The notes under the pieces are model-generated. The model was not told the origin of the DNA and ran no database searches. It saw only the letters and a program-made list of their open reading frames with translations. From positions 53,908 through 117,907 of the forward strand of contig JAAUOM010000002.1 of the NCBI GenBank assembly GCA_012034865.1: a stretch of 64,000 bases of DNA, read 5' to 3'. A program made the position numbers and the translations under genes. Each line of letters starts with the position of its first letter. The stretch's first letter is position 1. This DNA comes from Acaryochloris sp. CRU_2_0 (GTDB lineage: Bacteria; Cyanobacteriota; Cyanobacteriia; Thermosynechococcales; Thermosynechococcaceae). Shown in pieces: positions 26,183 through 35,513 of this stretch.

Positions 26183-26271
26183 CGGAGAGGGAGGGATTCG
26201 AACCCTCGGTACGGCATAAACCGTACAACAGATTAGCAATCTGCCGCTTTCGACCACTCAGCCACCTCTCC
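26183..26271 (-). tRNA. tRNA-Ser (GCT)
   Basis: An 89-nt class II tRNA on the minus strand. The acceptor GGAGAGG/CCTCTCC, the anticodon loop GATTGCTAATC with anticodon GCT, the long variable arm GTACGG...CCGTAC and the T arm GAGGGTTCGAATCCCTC all fold as expected. Confidence 0.97.
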
Positions 26272-26391
26272 GAGTGAGCAAAATTGATCATAACAGATCT
26301 GACTCTTGACAGTGGGGTTCTCTAGACTAGATTCTGATATTTTTAGACAAAACTTGTGGGTCACTGATGCACCTTTTATAAAGAGGATGAG

Positions 26392-27083
26392 GTGAAGACA
26401 AGCCACAGATTCTCAAACAGAGGCATCTCAACGCTCATGAAATTGCCAAACTTCCCTGAAGCCAATCACCCCTTGGTGAGATCGCTACTAGTATGGAGTG
26501 ATCAAGAGCTGGTACAAGGGTTTCAGCAACATCCAGACGAAGGTAAATATTTTACAGCTTGTTTCTGTCGATTTGGAGCCATGTCCTATGTCCTCCTGCG
26601 CAACATGGCGAGATCGCCTTTTCAGGTGGACTATTTGTTTGCCAGGGTTTGGCGCAATATCTTTTATGAACTCAAGCACTTGGAGATAGAAACTGGGGGT
26701 TCCCATTTTTCGTTTCAAGCGTGGGTCTTAAATAAAGTGGCTGCTTGTATTACCCAACAGGAATTACCTGCGATCGAGACCATTCAATATACCTTAACCG
26801 CTGCCTCCCCTCCCCTGTGGTGTTATATCCAGATTGCCCTCGATCATCTGCCCCCCTAATGCGATTGATTTTGGTTTTGTCCCAGACCTTTCACTGGCAA
26901 GACCAGAGGATTGTGGCGGTTTTACAAGCAGAAGGCCAAGACCTCAGTGCCGAGGAAGTGGGTGAACACCTCCAGGAGGCTTATCAAGCCCTCCAAGAAG
27001 CGCTGCCCGATGATATTCAAGAGATTTATCTCTGTGAACAGTCGAAGCAAGAATCGCTACAGATCTTGCTCCCTCCTTTTTAA
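26392..27083 (+). CDS. Sigma-70-like cyanobacterial protein, split by a frameshift
   Basis: The first part (26392-26859) has a sigma region 2-like segment: WSDQELVQGFQQHPDEGKYF, MARSPFQVDYLFARVWRNIFYEL. The second (about 26859-27083, other frame) reads LILVLSQTFHWQDQRIVAVLQ and EEVGEHLQEAYQAL, a region 4-like helix-turn-helix. The break is at CTGCCCCCCTAATG: one C more or less would join DHLPP to LMRLILV in a single protein of about 230 residues. Function as a sigma factor is inferred only. The start is GTG here; ATG at 26437 is an alternative. Confidence 0.55.
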
Positions 27084-27121
27084 GGAGAGCTTGTTGAAGT
27101 CTGTAACCAGAAGTGTTGAGC

Positions 27122-27727
27122 CTAGGTTTTTCCCAGAGGATGTTGAGGAGGATGCGTGATTTTCCAAGAGATGCCCGTAATGAGATTAGTAATCACATGG
27201 GCTATCACAGGAACCAAGAGATTGCCTGTACTCAAGGCGCTGTAACCGAGTAAAAAGCCAATGACACTGACCCAAACCACATAAGGCCATTGTTGGAGGC
27301 TATTGAGATGGAGAATGCCAAAGCATAGGCTAGATAAAATTAACCCTACCCAGCTCAGACCAACAGCCGGCAGCATGACACCCCGAAACAGTAGTTCTTC
27401 GCTCAGGCCAGGTAGCAAGCCTAACCAAATCAGATCGCTCCAGTATAAGGGTTTGATCACCAATTGCAAATAGATCGATGCCGACAGCCGATACTGAGGC
27501 CACAGATAATACAGGATGGTACTTGCAGCCGTAATCCCCAACCCTAGGCCAATTCCCCAGAGGACATGATTTAACCGCCAGGTTATCACTAGGGGTGTAA
27601 AGGAATCAAAGTGTTGCCAGATTTTGGCTACGAAGAGGAGCAACACCGCAGTGACACCCATGGCAATCAGGATTTGGGTGCGGGTTAAGGATTCAAATTC
27701 AGGCTGCTGATGAGGACGATCAACCAC
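27122..27727 (-). CDS. CPBP-family intramembrane metalloprotease
   Basis: A 201-residue membrane protein with about six hydrophobic helices. The diagnostic EELLFRG motif lies near residue 110, followed by a helix containing FGILHL and a C-terminal VIAHVITNLITG, which provide the conserved His/Asn ligands. The family includes CAAX prenyl endopeptidase-like proteins and, in phototrophs, plant SCO4-like proteins. The substrate is unknown. It lies 99 bp downstream of the DUF3326 gene. Confidence 0.85.
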   Translation of the reverse strand: MVDRPHQQPEFESLTRTQILIAMGVTAVLLLFVAKIWQHFDSFTPLVITWRLNHVLWGIGLGLGITAASTILYYLWPQYRLSASIYLQLVIKPLYWSDLIWLGLLPGLSEELLFRGVMLPAVGLSWVGLILSSLCFGILHLNSLQQWPYVVWVSVIGFLLGYSALSTGNLLVPVIAHVITNLITGISWKITHPPQHPLGKT

Positions 27728-27825
27728 GGGTCTATCAGGGAGGGAAATACCTCTATAACGTATCAGTTAATGCCAAAGACCGCACAGCACTATCTGCGAG
27801 AAATGTTCAATCGAGGGACTAGAAG

Positions 27826-28878
27826 TTATTCCAGTGGCTGCATCGGAGAAATGAAAGGGTGCAAAGCAGTCCTGTCGATACCCGCTTTGAGGGAAACGAG
27901 GATTCCCACCGCTTCTAGGTAAGACTGGGCAGGGATGGCATTAATGCCTAGGGCGGTTGCTGTAGCTTTCAGGGTTGTTTTGTTTTCAGCCACGGTAATA
28001 ATCTGAGCCTGACGTTGGCTAAAGCTGAGGAGGGTACTGCTGCCACAGGCTGTCGCTGGTACAACCACTGCATCCACTTCCTCACACCACAGATCTGCTA
28101 AGGACTCCCGTTCCTTTACTAACTGAGGAGCTTGGGATAAACCCACTAGGACTGAGGGTAAAAAAGTGTAGCCTAACTCTTCAGCTGCCGCCCTTGGATT
28201 TAAGTCAGGAGTCAGGGGTAAGGGAGAAAGAGCAGGGGCATGGGCACAGGGAATCTGAAACTGTTGCACCACTAAATGGCTAATGACGGCCTCTGCTCCA
28301 GCTAACGGATCGACGCCTTGGCCTTGTCGATAGTCTTGTAAGGCTTTAGTCTCTGATGACTCTGGGAAACGGGTCACCACTGCGATCGCCCTCACCTTAC
28401 CTTGATGAAGCAGGCGTTCCACTGCCCGCAATAAACTACCAGGGTTATCCAATGTCCCCCAGGTTGCCCCAGAATCAGCGGTCTTAAGGGTGACTCCCAA
28501 GGGAGCATCGGTGACTAGGACTTCCCCAATCTCTAGCCCCAAAGTCGCTCGTGCCGCATCCACAACTTGTAAATGACGCAATCGCAACGCTGGTTCTATT
28601 TCTTGGTCAAGAATCAGACCAATCCGATTGCTGTGAACCGGACGCAACCCCCACTTTCCGGCTGCAAACAGATCGAGAGCATAACCTTCTACATACCAGG
28701 CATTAGCTAGAGGCCAGTAGAGTTGTGCCCCGTTGAGAACATTGGGATGGGTAATGAGGCGATCGCAGATCGTCGCCATTGTCCGAGCAACGGGAATGGC
28801 GTCCCCTGCATACCCTCCAATAGTTGCTCCCACCCCTGTTGGGATGAGTAAAACTACTGTAAAAGGACGTTGACTCAA
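27826..28878 (-). CDS. DUF3326-family protein
   Basis: A 350-residue soluble protein of a family conserved in cyanobacteria and plants. Recognisable stretches are LLIPTGVGATIGGYAGDA, HPNVLNGAQLYWPLANAWYVEGYALD, VVPATACGSSTLLSF and ENKTTLKATATALG. Its function is unknown; the GVGA.IGGYAGDA stretch suggests a nucleotide- or cofactor-binding loop. The start overlaps the end of a 62-residue gene by 4 bp (ATGA), so the two are coupled. Confidence 0.85.
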   Translation of the reverse strand: MSQRPFTVVLLIPTGVGATIGGYAGDAIPVARTMATICDRLITHPNVLNGAQLYWPLANAWYVEGYALDLFAAGKWGLRPVHSNRIGLILDQEIEPALRLRHLQVVDAARATLGLEIGEVLVTDAPLGVTLKTADSGATWGTLDNPGSLLRAVERLLHQGKVRAIAVVTRFPESSETKALQDYRQGQGVDPLAGAEAVISHLVVQQFQIPCAHAPALSPLPLTPDLNPRAAAEELGYTFLPSVLVGLSQAPQLVKERESLADLWCEEVDAVVVPATACGSSTLLSFSQRQAQIITVAENKTTLKATATALGINAIPAQSYLEAVGILVSLKAGIDRTALHPFISPMQPLE

Positions 28879-29063
28879 GTGGGACGATCCGTTGTACAGG
28901 GGGCGAGAACCACAGCCTCAACTTGGGCTTGATCGGTGTTAACTGCTGTTACTGCCCAACGCAAGGGTTCTCCATGGATCCGAAGTTTAGCCTCAATATT
29001 GGCTTGGAGATCAGCAGGGGAGGCATCAAGTTCAATTTCAGCGGCAATAAAATGAGTGGTCAT
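28875..29063 (-). CDS. Small conserved-type protein, 62 aa
   Basis: A 62-residue protein (MTTHFIAAEIELDASPADLQANIEAKLRIHG...). It has a short helix after an acidic strand and no membrane segment or signal. The stop overlaps the start of DUF3326 by 4 bp, which supports real translation and a shared role. The family is not recognised. Confidence 0.6.
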   Translation of the reverse strand: MTTHFIAAEIELDASPADLQANIEAKLRIHGEPLRWAVTAVNTDQAQVEAVVLAPCTTDRPT

Positions 29064-29115
29064 GATGTGCAGTTAATCTTAACGAGATGAGGTAGGGTAG
29101 AGAGCGGGCAGATCA

Positions 29116-29439
29116 TTATTTCTGGTGTTGCCCAAACTGGAGGTTGTAGACAACTTCTTCTTGGTTAGATTCCAGCTTGATCGGTGAGCGAGGATAGGAA
29201 ACACACAATAACGCATAACCTTGATCCAATAATTCTGGGCTAAGACCCATAGCATCTTCCTGATTGACCTCACCCTCTAAGATTAAGGAGGCGCAAGTGG
29301 TGCAAACCCCTGCACAACAGGAAGAGGGTAAATCAATGCCAGCATCATGAGCGGCTTGCAAAATCGTTGTATCTTCAGAGACACTCACTGTATGAATAGT
29401 GCCTTGATGATGAATTTCTACGGGATAAGTCTGTGCCAT
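29116..29439 (-). CDS. Plant-type [2Fe-2S] ferredoxin
   Basis: A 107-residue ferredoxin from the ATG at 29439 (MAQTYPVEIHHQGTIHTVSV). Cluster ligands follow C-x4-C-x2-C...C: LPSSCCAGVCTTCASLI and LLCVSYPRS. The extra Cys before the first ligand and the extended C terminus (NQEEVVYNLQFGQHQK) differ from PetF, so it is probably a FdC-type ferredoxin with a special partner. It lies 52 bp upstream of the 62-residue gene on the same strand. Confidence 0.9.
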   Translation of the reverse strand: MAQTYPVEIHHQGTIHTVSVSEDTTILQAAHDAGIDLPSSCCAGVCTTCASLILEGEVNQEDAMGLSPELLDQGYALLCVSYPRSPIKLESNQEEVVYNLQFGQHQK

Positions 29440-29592
29440 TACATCAACAAAAGGTATGGAATTATGCAGGAGATGAGTCATCAGCCTCTATTGTTTCACA
29501 TTCTTTCCCTAAACCACGGGGTGGAAGATTAAAATAGGGACAAGTTGGGAATCCTAGATGTAGACATCTGTAATTGTTGAGAGTAGGCAAAA

Positions 29593-29628
29593 ATGGGACG
29601 GTGCCAATCGCCCAGCTTGGCATCCCAT
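29593..29628 (+). repeat. Strong hairpin in a divergent intergenic region
   Basis: ATGGGA...TGCCAA (29593-29607, with a CGG bulge) pairs with TTGGCATCCCAT (29617-29628) across a 9-nt loop. It sits between the divergent ferredoxin and FHA genes, in the 371-bp gap 29440-29810. It may be part of the FHA mRNA leader or an operator. No known riboswitch was recognised. Confidence 0.5.
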
Positions 29629-29810
29629 GTGCTTGAGACCAAGATTCGGATCAGAATCATCCCTCAGCAAAGCAAGTCAAGGGTTTTATCGCCCTTATCC
29701 CTGCTGCCCATGGCGACTAATGGTCAAGAGCAGCCTGACTGACAAAAAGAAGGGTTAGCGTTGGTGTCTTGTCTGGGCTGAACTTACGGTTTCCTCAGGA
29801 CTTTTTTCGT

Positions 29811-30569
29811 ATGCACGACCCTAAATCAGTTTCTGCAGAGCGACATGTTCTCGTCATCAGCGATGGCAAACGTCGTGCGATCGCACTGGATTCAGCAGCT
29901 TATTCCATTGGTCGGGACGAATCTAACGCCATTGTTCTAGATTCAGCCACGATCTCGCGCAAACATGCCATTCTACTGCGCCTACCCACACCGGGGCAAA
30001 ACACTTACCGCTATCGTCTTATGGATGGCGATTCCGCAGGCAATCGGAGTGCCAATGGGGTTTTTGTGAATGGCAAACGCTGTAGTTCTCAAGAATTAGT
30101 AGATGGCGACCAGATTGGTCTTGGTCGTGAAATTAAAGCGTCTTACATGGTGGTATCGATGGGAGAGGCAGAATTTATTCGATACTTAGAGTCCACCGAT
30201 TTCCAAAGTCTCAAATCCGATGCCGTTAATCCCAAGGCAACGGTAGTGGCCTCTGAACTAGAAATGTCCACCCCTTCAGCTCGCACCCAAATTGCCCGAG
30301 ATCCTGCTACGATTGTTGCCCAACAAACCCCTAACCCTAGATCTTCTGACACTCTTCCCGAAGTCACTGCCCGAGGTTTAAATCCGCAAAATGCAGATTC
30401 TAACCCCCAAAAACAAACAATTATCGTCACAAAGAGCCCGCGGCTATGGATGATGATTGGGGCAGCACTACTTATCCTGCTGGCCGCTGGCCTGGGAGGA
30501 TGGTACCTCACTCACCAAAATTCTCCAAAACCACAACCGAATCCTTCAACAACCGCTCCTAGATCATAA
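29811..30569 (+). CDS. FHA-domain protein with C-terminal membrane anchor
   Basis: 252 residues from the ATG at 29811 (a TTG at 29769 is possible). The forkhead-associated domain occupies residues 10-115: SIGRDESNAIVLDSATISRKHAILL, then NGVFVNGKR, with the phosphothreonine-binding Arg, Ser and Asn present. A Pro/Thr/Asn-rich linker leads to one transmembrane helix (MMIGAALLILLAAGLGGWYL) near the C terminus. It should bind phosphothreonine proteins at the membrane; the cognate Ser/Thr kinase is not adjacent. Confidence 0.85.
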   Translation: MHDPKSVSAERHVLVISDGKRRAIALDSAAYSIGRDESNAIVLDSATISRKHAILLRLPTPGQNTYRYRLMDGDSAGNRSANGVFVNGKRCSSQELVDGDQIGLGREIKASYMVVSMGEAEFIRYLESTDFQSLKSDAVNPKATVVASELEMSTPSARTQIARDPATIVAQQTPNPRSSDTLPEVTARGLNPQNADSNPQKQTIIVTKSPRLWMMIGAALLILLAAGLGGWYLTHQNSPKPQPNPSTTAPRS

Positions 30570-30636
30570 GACGATTTCCCGTGGGGGCGGAATGGCCGTT
30601 GTAGGGGTAAAATTTTCCTACCCATCCTCTCCAATG

Positions 30637-31083
30637 CTAGCGATCGCTATTGGGTAAGGGATGGTGGAGGAACATAAACTCAGCGACAATTTGATTGGCC
30701 AGTAAATGTTCCTGGATAATTCTCTCAATCACCGGGGGAGTCGCCGAGTGGTACCACACCCCATCGGGATAAACCACTAGGATAGGGCCGCGTTGGCATA
30801 CCCTCAAACAATTGGCTTTGGTTCGAAACACATATCCCACACCGGTAGGCTGATCTAAGTTCAGCTCCCGTAAGCGCTTTTTTAGATAAGCCCACGCCAC
30901 CAGACTGGTAGCCTTATCACAACAGTTATCAATGGTCTGATCCGCACAGATAAAGATGTGACGCTGAATTTTAGCTAAGCCCAACGTCTGCACGCACTTG
31001 TGCAACGCAACATCTTGATCGAGTCTCCCTGTGGTTGCGTTCTCAGAGTCACGATTTGGGTTGGGATAGGTCTCGCTCATCAA
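30637..31083 (-). CDS. Thioredoxin-like [2Fe-2S] ferredoxin
   Basis: A 148-residue protein with a thioredoxin-like ferredoxin domain. [15 protein letters not shown] provides the first Cys cluster (Cys, then CC) and [22 protein letters not shown] the second, followed by the typical IIQEHLL helix. Such proteins resemble the NuoE/HoxE cluster fold. The electron partner is unknown. It lies 27 bp downstream of a 40-residue membrane protein on the same strand. Confidence 0.88.
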   Translation of the reverse strand: MMSETYPNPNRDSENATTGRLDQDVALHKCVQTLGLAKIQRHIFICADQTIDNCCDKATSLVAWAYLKKRLRELNLDQPTGVGYVFRTKANCLRVCQRGPILVVYPDGVWYHSATPPVIERIIQEHLLANQIVAEFMFLHHPLPNSDR

Positions 31084-31110
31084 CTGGGTTGATTTTCCGT
31101 AGCAGTCACA

Positions 31111-31233
31111 TTAATGGGCTGAGCCATTACCATGATAATCATCAGAATCATAAAATCCATTACGGGTTCCAAAAAATAGACAAAACACGATAAAAAAAGG
31201 GGTTAAACCCACCAGAATGGTTTTGAGATCCAT
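31111..31233 (-). CDS. 40-aa single-helix membrane protein, NdhP-like
   Basis: A short gene of 40 codons (MDLKTILVGLTPFFIVFC... ending YHGNGSAH). One hydrophobic helix (residues 6-23) is followed by FFGTRNGFYDSDDYHGNG. The layout and the GTRNGFYD stretch resemble the small NDH-1 subunit NdhP of cyanobacteria (about 40 residues). I recognise the pattern from memory and could not search. It lies just upstream of a ferredoxin-fold gene on the same strand. Confidence 0.55.
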   Translation of the reverse strand: MDLKTILVGLTPFFIVFCLFFGTRNGFYDSDDYHGNGSAH

Positions 31234-31476
31234 GCTTGCGAAAACCTAGAGCGTCAGTCGGCAAATCTTTCTCTAAGATATATCAAACCAGGGTCTGATG
31301 GCAGCAGGGCTTTTTGAGTAAATCTATTGGGTACAGACAGAACTAGCTGCCAGGAGCTGTGTGGATTGCCAAGTATTTGGAGTCTCTTGCGATCAACCTT
31401 GAACCGCTAAGCTGATAAGACAAGCCTAACAGCACCGCTTTGATTCTCAAAATGGGCATTGTGGGAGGTAAACAGC

Positions 31477-32151
31477 ATGGCAATTCGATTTCGCGATCGC
31501 AAAGCAGCAGGTGAATGCTTGGCTCAACACCTATACCCATACCAAAATCAGGCAAATTTAATTGTATTAGGACTCCCCAGAGGCGGCATCCCAGTTGCCT
31601 ATGAAATTGCCAGAACTTTACAGGCCAATTTGGATGTCTGCTTGGTTCGCAAATTGGGGGTTCCTAGCCATCCTGAACTGGCAATGGGGGCGATTGCTCT
31701 AGATGGAATTCGGATTTTGAATCACACCTTGATTGAAACTTTAGGCATTTCTAGCCAGGAAGTTGAAACCGTAACCACCCAAGCCCAACAAGAACTCACG
31801 CGACAAAATCAATGCTATCGACAGGGGCGTCCCTACCCCGATCTGAGTGATCAAACGATTGTTTTGGTTGATGATGGTTTAGCCACAGGCTCTTCCATGC
31901 AAGCCGCTTTAGCATTTTTACGCAAGCAACAGCCCAGGGCGATCATTGTGGCTGTACCGATTGCTGCGACAGCCCCTTCTTCTCTGATTGAACAAGAGGT
32001 TGATCAGGTGATCTGCCTCTATCAATCCGACCATTTGATGGCAATTAGTCACTGGTATGACGATTTTTCGGCCTTGACCGATACACAAGTCCAGAGTCAG
32101 TTGGCTCAGGGCAACTTCAAAATTATGACCAATGGCACTCCACCCATCTAG
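31477..32151 (+). CDS. Phosphoribosyltransferase-domain protein
   Basis: A 224-residue protein from the ATG at 31477, with GGGAGG upstream. The PRPP-binding motif is TIVLVDDGLATGSSMQAAL; the N terminus has LIVLGLPRGGIPVAYEIA, and LVRKLGVPSHPELAMGAI follows. The family resembles Mycobacterium Rv0571c-type predicted phosphoribosyltransferases whose substrate is not known. It is transcribed divergently from the NdhP-like gene. Confidence 0.88.
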   Translation: MAIRFRDRKAAGECLAQHLYPYQNQANLIVLGLPRGGIPVAYEIARTLQANLDVCLVRKLGVPSHPELAMGAIALDGIRILNHTLIETLGISSQEVETVTTQAQQELTRQNQCYRQGRPYPDLSDQTIVLVDDGLATGSSMQAALAFLRKQQPRAIIVAVPIAATAPSSLIEQEVDQVICLYQSDHLMAISHWYDDFSALTDTQVQSQLAQGNFKIMTNGTPPI

Positions 32152-32319
32152 ATAGTCTGTAGGATTATGGGTATACTCTCTTCTGAGCAGAAATTCAGTC
32201 TACAAAGCCTGTCCTGGCTGACGCACTTCAGGTGATGATCCCCTGCTTAATTAAGAAATATTTAATATTAAGCGCATAGTTTGATATGATTCTCCACGAA
32301 TCCTTCGAGTTGGAGTTCT

Positions 32320-33183
32320 ATGCGCTCTCTCCTTCCAGTTCCGAAGCGTTTTCGGATTTTGATTACTCTAACGGGACAACGTTCCATTAAATTTTCTATT
32401 AGTTCCTTGCCCGTTTTACTCAGTTTAGCGGTTATGACTGTGGTTCCTCTGGCATGGGCAGGTTCGACCCTCTCTGCTTTGCGGCAAAGCCATAATCAAC
32501 TCTCTGAATCTGCCACCGAAGTCCTAGAAGAACTGGACGTCTTGGATGAAGAGATTGAACAATTACGTCAACGGGCGGGTTTGCCCAAACAACAAGACTC
32601 CCAGGCTAAGCTCGAAATTAACCAAGGCAAAGGCGGGATTGCTATCATCTTAGATACACAACAGCAGTTGCAGGTGGCCAAAGCACGTTTGCCCGCCTTG
32701 ACCTCTCAGCTCAAACAACAGGTCAAACCTGCGCTAGAAAAAACGCTACAAGCAGAGGCGGTTCGTAATGCCGCCCGTCCCCAAGGCAAGCCCACCAAAG
32801 GTAAAAACCCCATTTCCTCCGATTTTGGCTTGCGCCCAGGCCCCTTTGGCGGCCAAGCTGAACTCCACGATGGCATCGATTTATTGGGAGATTATGGTGC
32901 GCCGATCTATGCTACGGCGAATGGCAAGGTACAGCGTGCTGAATATACAGGGGGGTATGGCTATCACGTTTTGATTCAGCATGGAGATGGCTACCAAACC
33001 CTTTATGCCCATCTCTCGAAATTGGCCATTACCCCTAACGTCAAAGTCAAACGGGGTCAGTTGATTGGGTATATGGGTAGTACAGGCCGCTCAACAGGAA
33101 CCCATCTGCACTACTCCATTTATCGCCATGAGCGAGCAATTGACCCAAAACTCTACATGATTTCTCAAAAATTGCAACCCTAA
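32320..33183 (+). CDS. M23-family peptidoglycan endopeptidase
   Basis: A 287-residue exported or anchored protein. A transmembrane/signal segment (residues 31-50) is followed by a coiled coil (about 55-90) and a LytM domain near residues 165-280. Zn ligands HDGID (H-x3-D) and HLHY (second H of HxH) are present, with GYQTLYAHLSKL between them, so it should be active. Such enzymes cut peptide cross-links during growth or division. Confidence 0.92.
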   Translation: MRSLLPVPKRFRILITLTGQRSIKFSISSLPVLLSLAVMTVVPLAWAGSTLSALRQSHNQLSESATEVLEELDVLDEEIEQLRQRAGLPKQQDSQAKLEINQGKGGIAIILDTQQQLQVAKARLPALTSQLKQQVKPALEKTLQAEAVRNAARPQGKPTKGKNPISSDFGLRPGPFGGQAELHDGIDLLGDYGAPIYATANGKVQRAEYTGGYGYHVLIQHGDGYQTLYAHLSKLAITPNVKVKRGQLIGYMGSTGRSTGTHLHYSIYRHERAIDPKLYMISQKLQP

Positions 33184-33190
33184 TGGCAAC

Positions 33191-33622
33191 TTAAGGTAAA
33201 GAAAGCTTATTAACGATATTTATCAAGGTTTTTTTAACATAATGACTAATATTTTCGACTAAAGCAGCAATATGGTCTGGCTCATCTGGGATCTTGGCCA
33301 TTAACTCATGGTACTCATCCAGTAGATCATGCTCTACCTCTGTAACTACCTCATCAGCGATCAGTAAATTGCCAATATTGGCCAGTAGCTTGAGGCGATC
33401 GTCTTGATGGGTATCTTTGAAGAACGCTATTAACCAGCGTTCTGTTTGTTTCAAGGGGACAGGGGTCGTTAGTAGGGCTTGTAACGCCGAATCCTGGCTC
33501 AGGTGATATCGTGCCAAAACCTTCTGGAGATAAGCGACTTCAGCCTCATTAAGGTGATGGTCAACCCACGCTGACCCCATCAAGATTTGGATTGTCAAAC
33601 GATGTTGATTTTTAGTATCCAT
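33191..33622 (-). CDS. TerB-like domain protein
   Basis: A 143-residue helical protein from the ATG at 33622 (MDTKNQHRLTIQILMGSAW). It has the helix pattern of TerB/DjlA N-terminal domains: WVDHHLNEAEVAYLQKVLA and LIADEVVTEVEHDLLDEY. Acidic residues in the inter-helix loops may bind metal. The function is unknown; in this family it is often linked to membrane or stress roles. Convergent with the M23 gene, 7 bp apart. Confidence 0.75.
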   Translation of the reverse strand: MDTKNQHRLTIQILMGSAWVDHHLNEAEVAYLQKVLARYHLSQDSALQALLTTPVPLKQTERWLIAFFKDTHQDDRLKLLANIGNLLIADEVVTEVEHDLLDEYHELMAKIPDEPDHIAALVENISHYVKKTLINIVNKLSLP

Positions 33623-33710
33623 AGGACAGCAGATCAAAACTGCTTTTATCATGGCTTGAGCTGTCTGCCAAAACAACCCACCCCCTGCATGAGTCCAGCC
33701 AAATTGGGGG

Positions 33711-35177
33711 TTAGTGACGCAATCTCTGATTGAGGATTAACCACATAAAGGGAAGATGCTTCATGAGATAGCGTTTTCCTAAGTGCCCCGCTTTACCCAT
33801 CAAATTAAACCATTGCGCTAGGTTTAGGGAACTGACACCTTGAGGGGCTGGCTCCTGAGCAACAGGTGCAATGTCTAAGGAAGTTCCCAGGGCTAAAATA
33901 ATTTTGATCGAGTCTGAAAGCTGTTTATGGTAGCGATAAATCCATTGCTCTTGTTGCGGTGAACCCATACTCATTACCAATACCGTGGCTCCAGATCGAT
34001 GGATTCGCTCTAGAATGGCTGCACCTTCTTGAGGGTTTTCATCAAAGTCAGGGGCAGGGGTGTAAGCACCGACGACCATCTCTCGGCCTACCACAGTATT
34101 GATGTGTTGTTGGGCTTCGGCTGCAACCCCAGGTGCTGCTGCCAACAGATAGATTTTAATGTCTGGATTGTCTTGGTGATAGGTGTAGAAGGCTGTCAAT
34201 AAATCGGAACTGGAAATTTTTTCTTGAAGGGGAGACCCTAAGAATTGAGAGGAGAAATATAGAGTTTGGCTGTCGCAAATTTTGTAGTCAGCAATATTGT
34301 AGGCTTCGTGAAAGGCTTGATCGTGGCGAAGCTGCATGAGGTGATCGACAGTCGGGCTGAAGACGATCCCTGATTTAAGCTCTTTGAGCAAATCCTCTTG
34401 GGTGATGTTATCAATGGGGACACCTAAAATTTCTACTTTGCTTCTGATCCAAGGATGGTGGCTGGGTGGTTGTAGATGGTAACCTTGAGCCGAATCAACG
34501 CTGAGGTTTAGTAAGTGACGAAAAGTGGAATAGGCATCGACCGATTTTGCGATCGCAGGTTGCCCCAGGGAAACACTGGTGTCAATAATGGCTGTTGCCA
34601 AGCGGGTTTGGGGGGAATCTTGTTGCAAGTCCCCGCTCAAAGCAGGATCGAGCTTGACTGCATCAACGGCTAGTTTTTCCCATTGCAAAAAGGTGAGATG
34701 CCGATTGGCAAAGTTATCTAAGATGACGGCACAGCCAAGGTCTTTTAGATCCCGAATCAAGGCCACGGCATCTTGGAAATTGTGGGCTAAGCTGGCTTCA
34801 GAAATCTCAAAATGCAGTTGGTGAGCATGAACACCATCCTTTGCCAACAGATCATAGATATCTTCTGCGATAAAGCGATCTTCAACGATACGCTGGGAGA
34901 GATTGATAGAAAGCTGCAGATGAGGTTGTTCTTTCAGTTGCGCGATCGCCTGCTGAGTCACATAACGATCCAACCATGATTCCGCTTCAGCCCCTCTCAC
35001 TAAAGGCATGAAATCCTTGGGCAAGTGCAATAAGCCCTGAGAATCACGCCACCTCAGTAACACCTCATTCTGCAATACATTCCCTGAAGACACACCATAA
35101 ACAGGCTGATACCATAGCTCAAATCCATGAGGGTTAATTGCAGATGACAAAGAAGATAAGATCGGTTGAGCCAACAT
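33711..35177 (-). CDS. EAL-domain / WecG-TagA glycosyltransferase fusion
   Basis: 488 residues with two domains. Residues 15-240 are an EAL domain: EVLLRW (E38), SINLS, FEISEAS, LDNFANRHL, VKLD (K175), AKSVD and QGY (Q231). Two catalytic parts are altered: the DDFG motif reads DNFA, and the AEGVE Glu is replaced (KSVD), so c-di-GMP hydrolysis is unlikely and binding only is possible. Residues 248-485 are a WecG/TagA/CpsF glycosyltransferase: LGVPIDNITQEDLL, SSSDLLTAF and MSMGSPQQEQWI. This domain normally adds N-acetylmannosamine-type sugars to a lipid-linked acceptor. The pairing is unusual. Confidence 0.85.
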   Translation of the reverse strand: MLAQPILSSLSSAINPHGFELWYQPVYGVSSGNVLQNEVLLRWRDSQGLLHLPKDFMPLVRGAEAESWLDRYVTQQAIAQLKEQPHLQLSINLSQRIVEDRFIAEDIYDLLAKDGVHAHQLHFEISEASLAHNFQDAVALIRDLKDLGCAVILDNFANRHLTFLQWEKLAVDAVKLDPALSGDLQQDSPQTRLATAIIDTSVSLGQPAIAKSVDAYSTFRHLLNLSVDSAQGYHLQPPSHHPWIRSKVEILGVPIDNITQEDLLKELKSGIVFSPTVDHLMQLRHDQAFHEAYNIADYKICDSQTLYFSSQFLGSPLQEKISSSDLLTAFYTYHQDNPDIKIYLLAAAPGVAAEAQQHINTVVGREMVVGAYTPAPDFDENPQEGAAILERIHRSGATVLVMSMGSPQQEQWIYRYHKQLSDSIKIILALGTSLDIAPVAQEPAPQGVSSLNLAQWFNLMGKAGHLGKRYLMKHLPFMWLILNQRLRH

Positions 35178-35513
35178 AGACTACCAGAAACGATAAGCTA
35201 CTGAAAAAATGGGCGGGAATCAGGGATCCGCAACCCAAAGGAGACTATTAGGCTATTGAGGTAATAAAGAACTTCAACAAGGACTAACCCAATCTGTTAG
35301 CTGTTTTCCCTTGCTAGCAGCTATTCTAACGACCCAATACTGTTGGTGCTTGCGTATTTCTACGGAAAATTCGTAATCGATACTTGCCGAGTGAATTTTG
35401 ACTTCTCACCATTGATACCAATCCTTGATGAATGTGGGATCTAGTTTGGCTTGATGGTGTTAAGTATCTCATCAAGCTCAACGATAGGCACGGACTGATT
35501 TTGCCTTTCCTTT
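35178..35513. other. 336-bp gap, no gene
   Basis: No protein or RNA gene was seen. The right end should hold the terminator of the coiled-coil gene and the left end the promoter of the EAL-WecG gene on the minus strand. No repeat was found. Confidence 0.5.

Noticed and set aside
29440..29810. Riboswitch in front of the FHA gene
   Set aside because: A strong hairpin exists but no conserved riboswitch core was recognised, so it is listed only as a hairpin.
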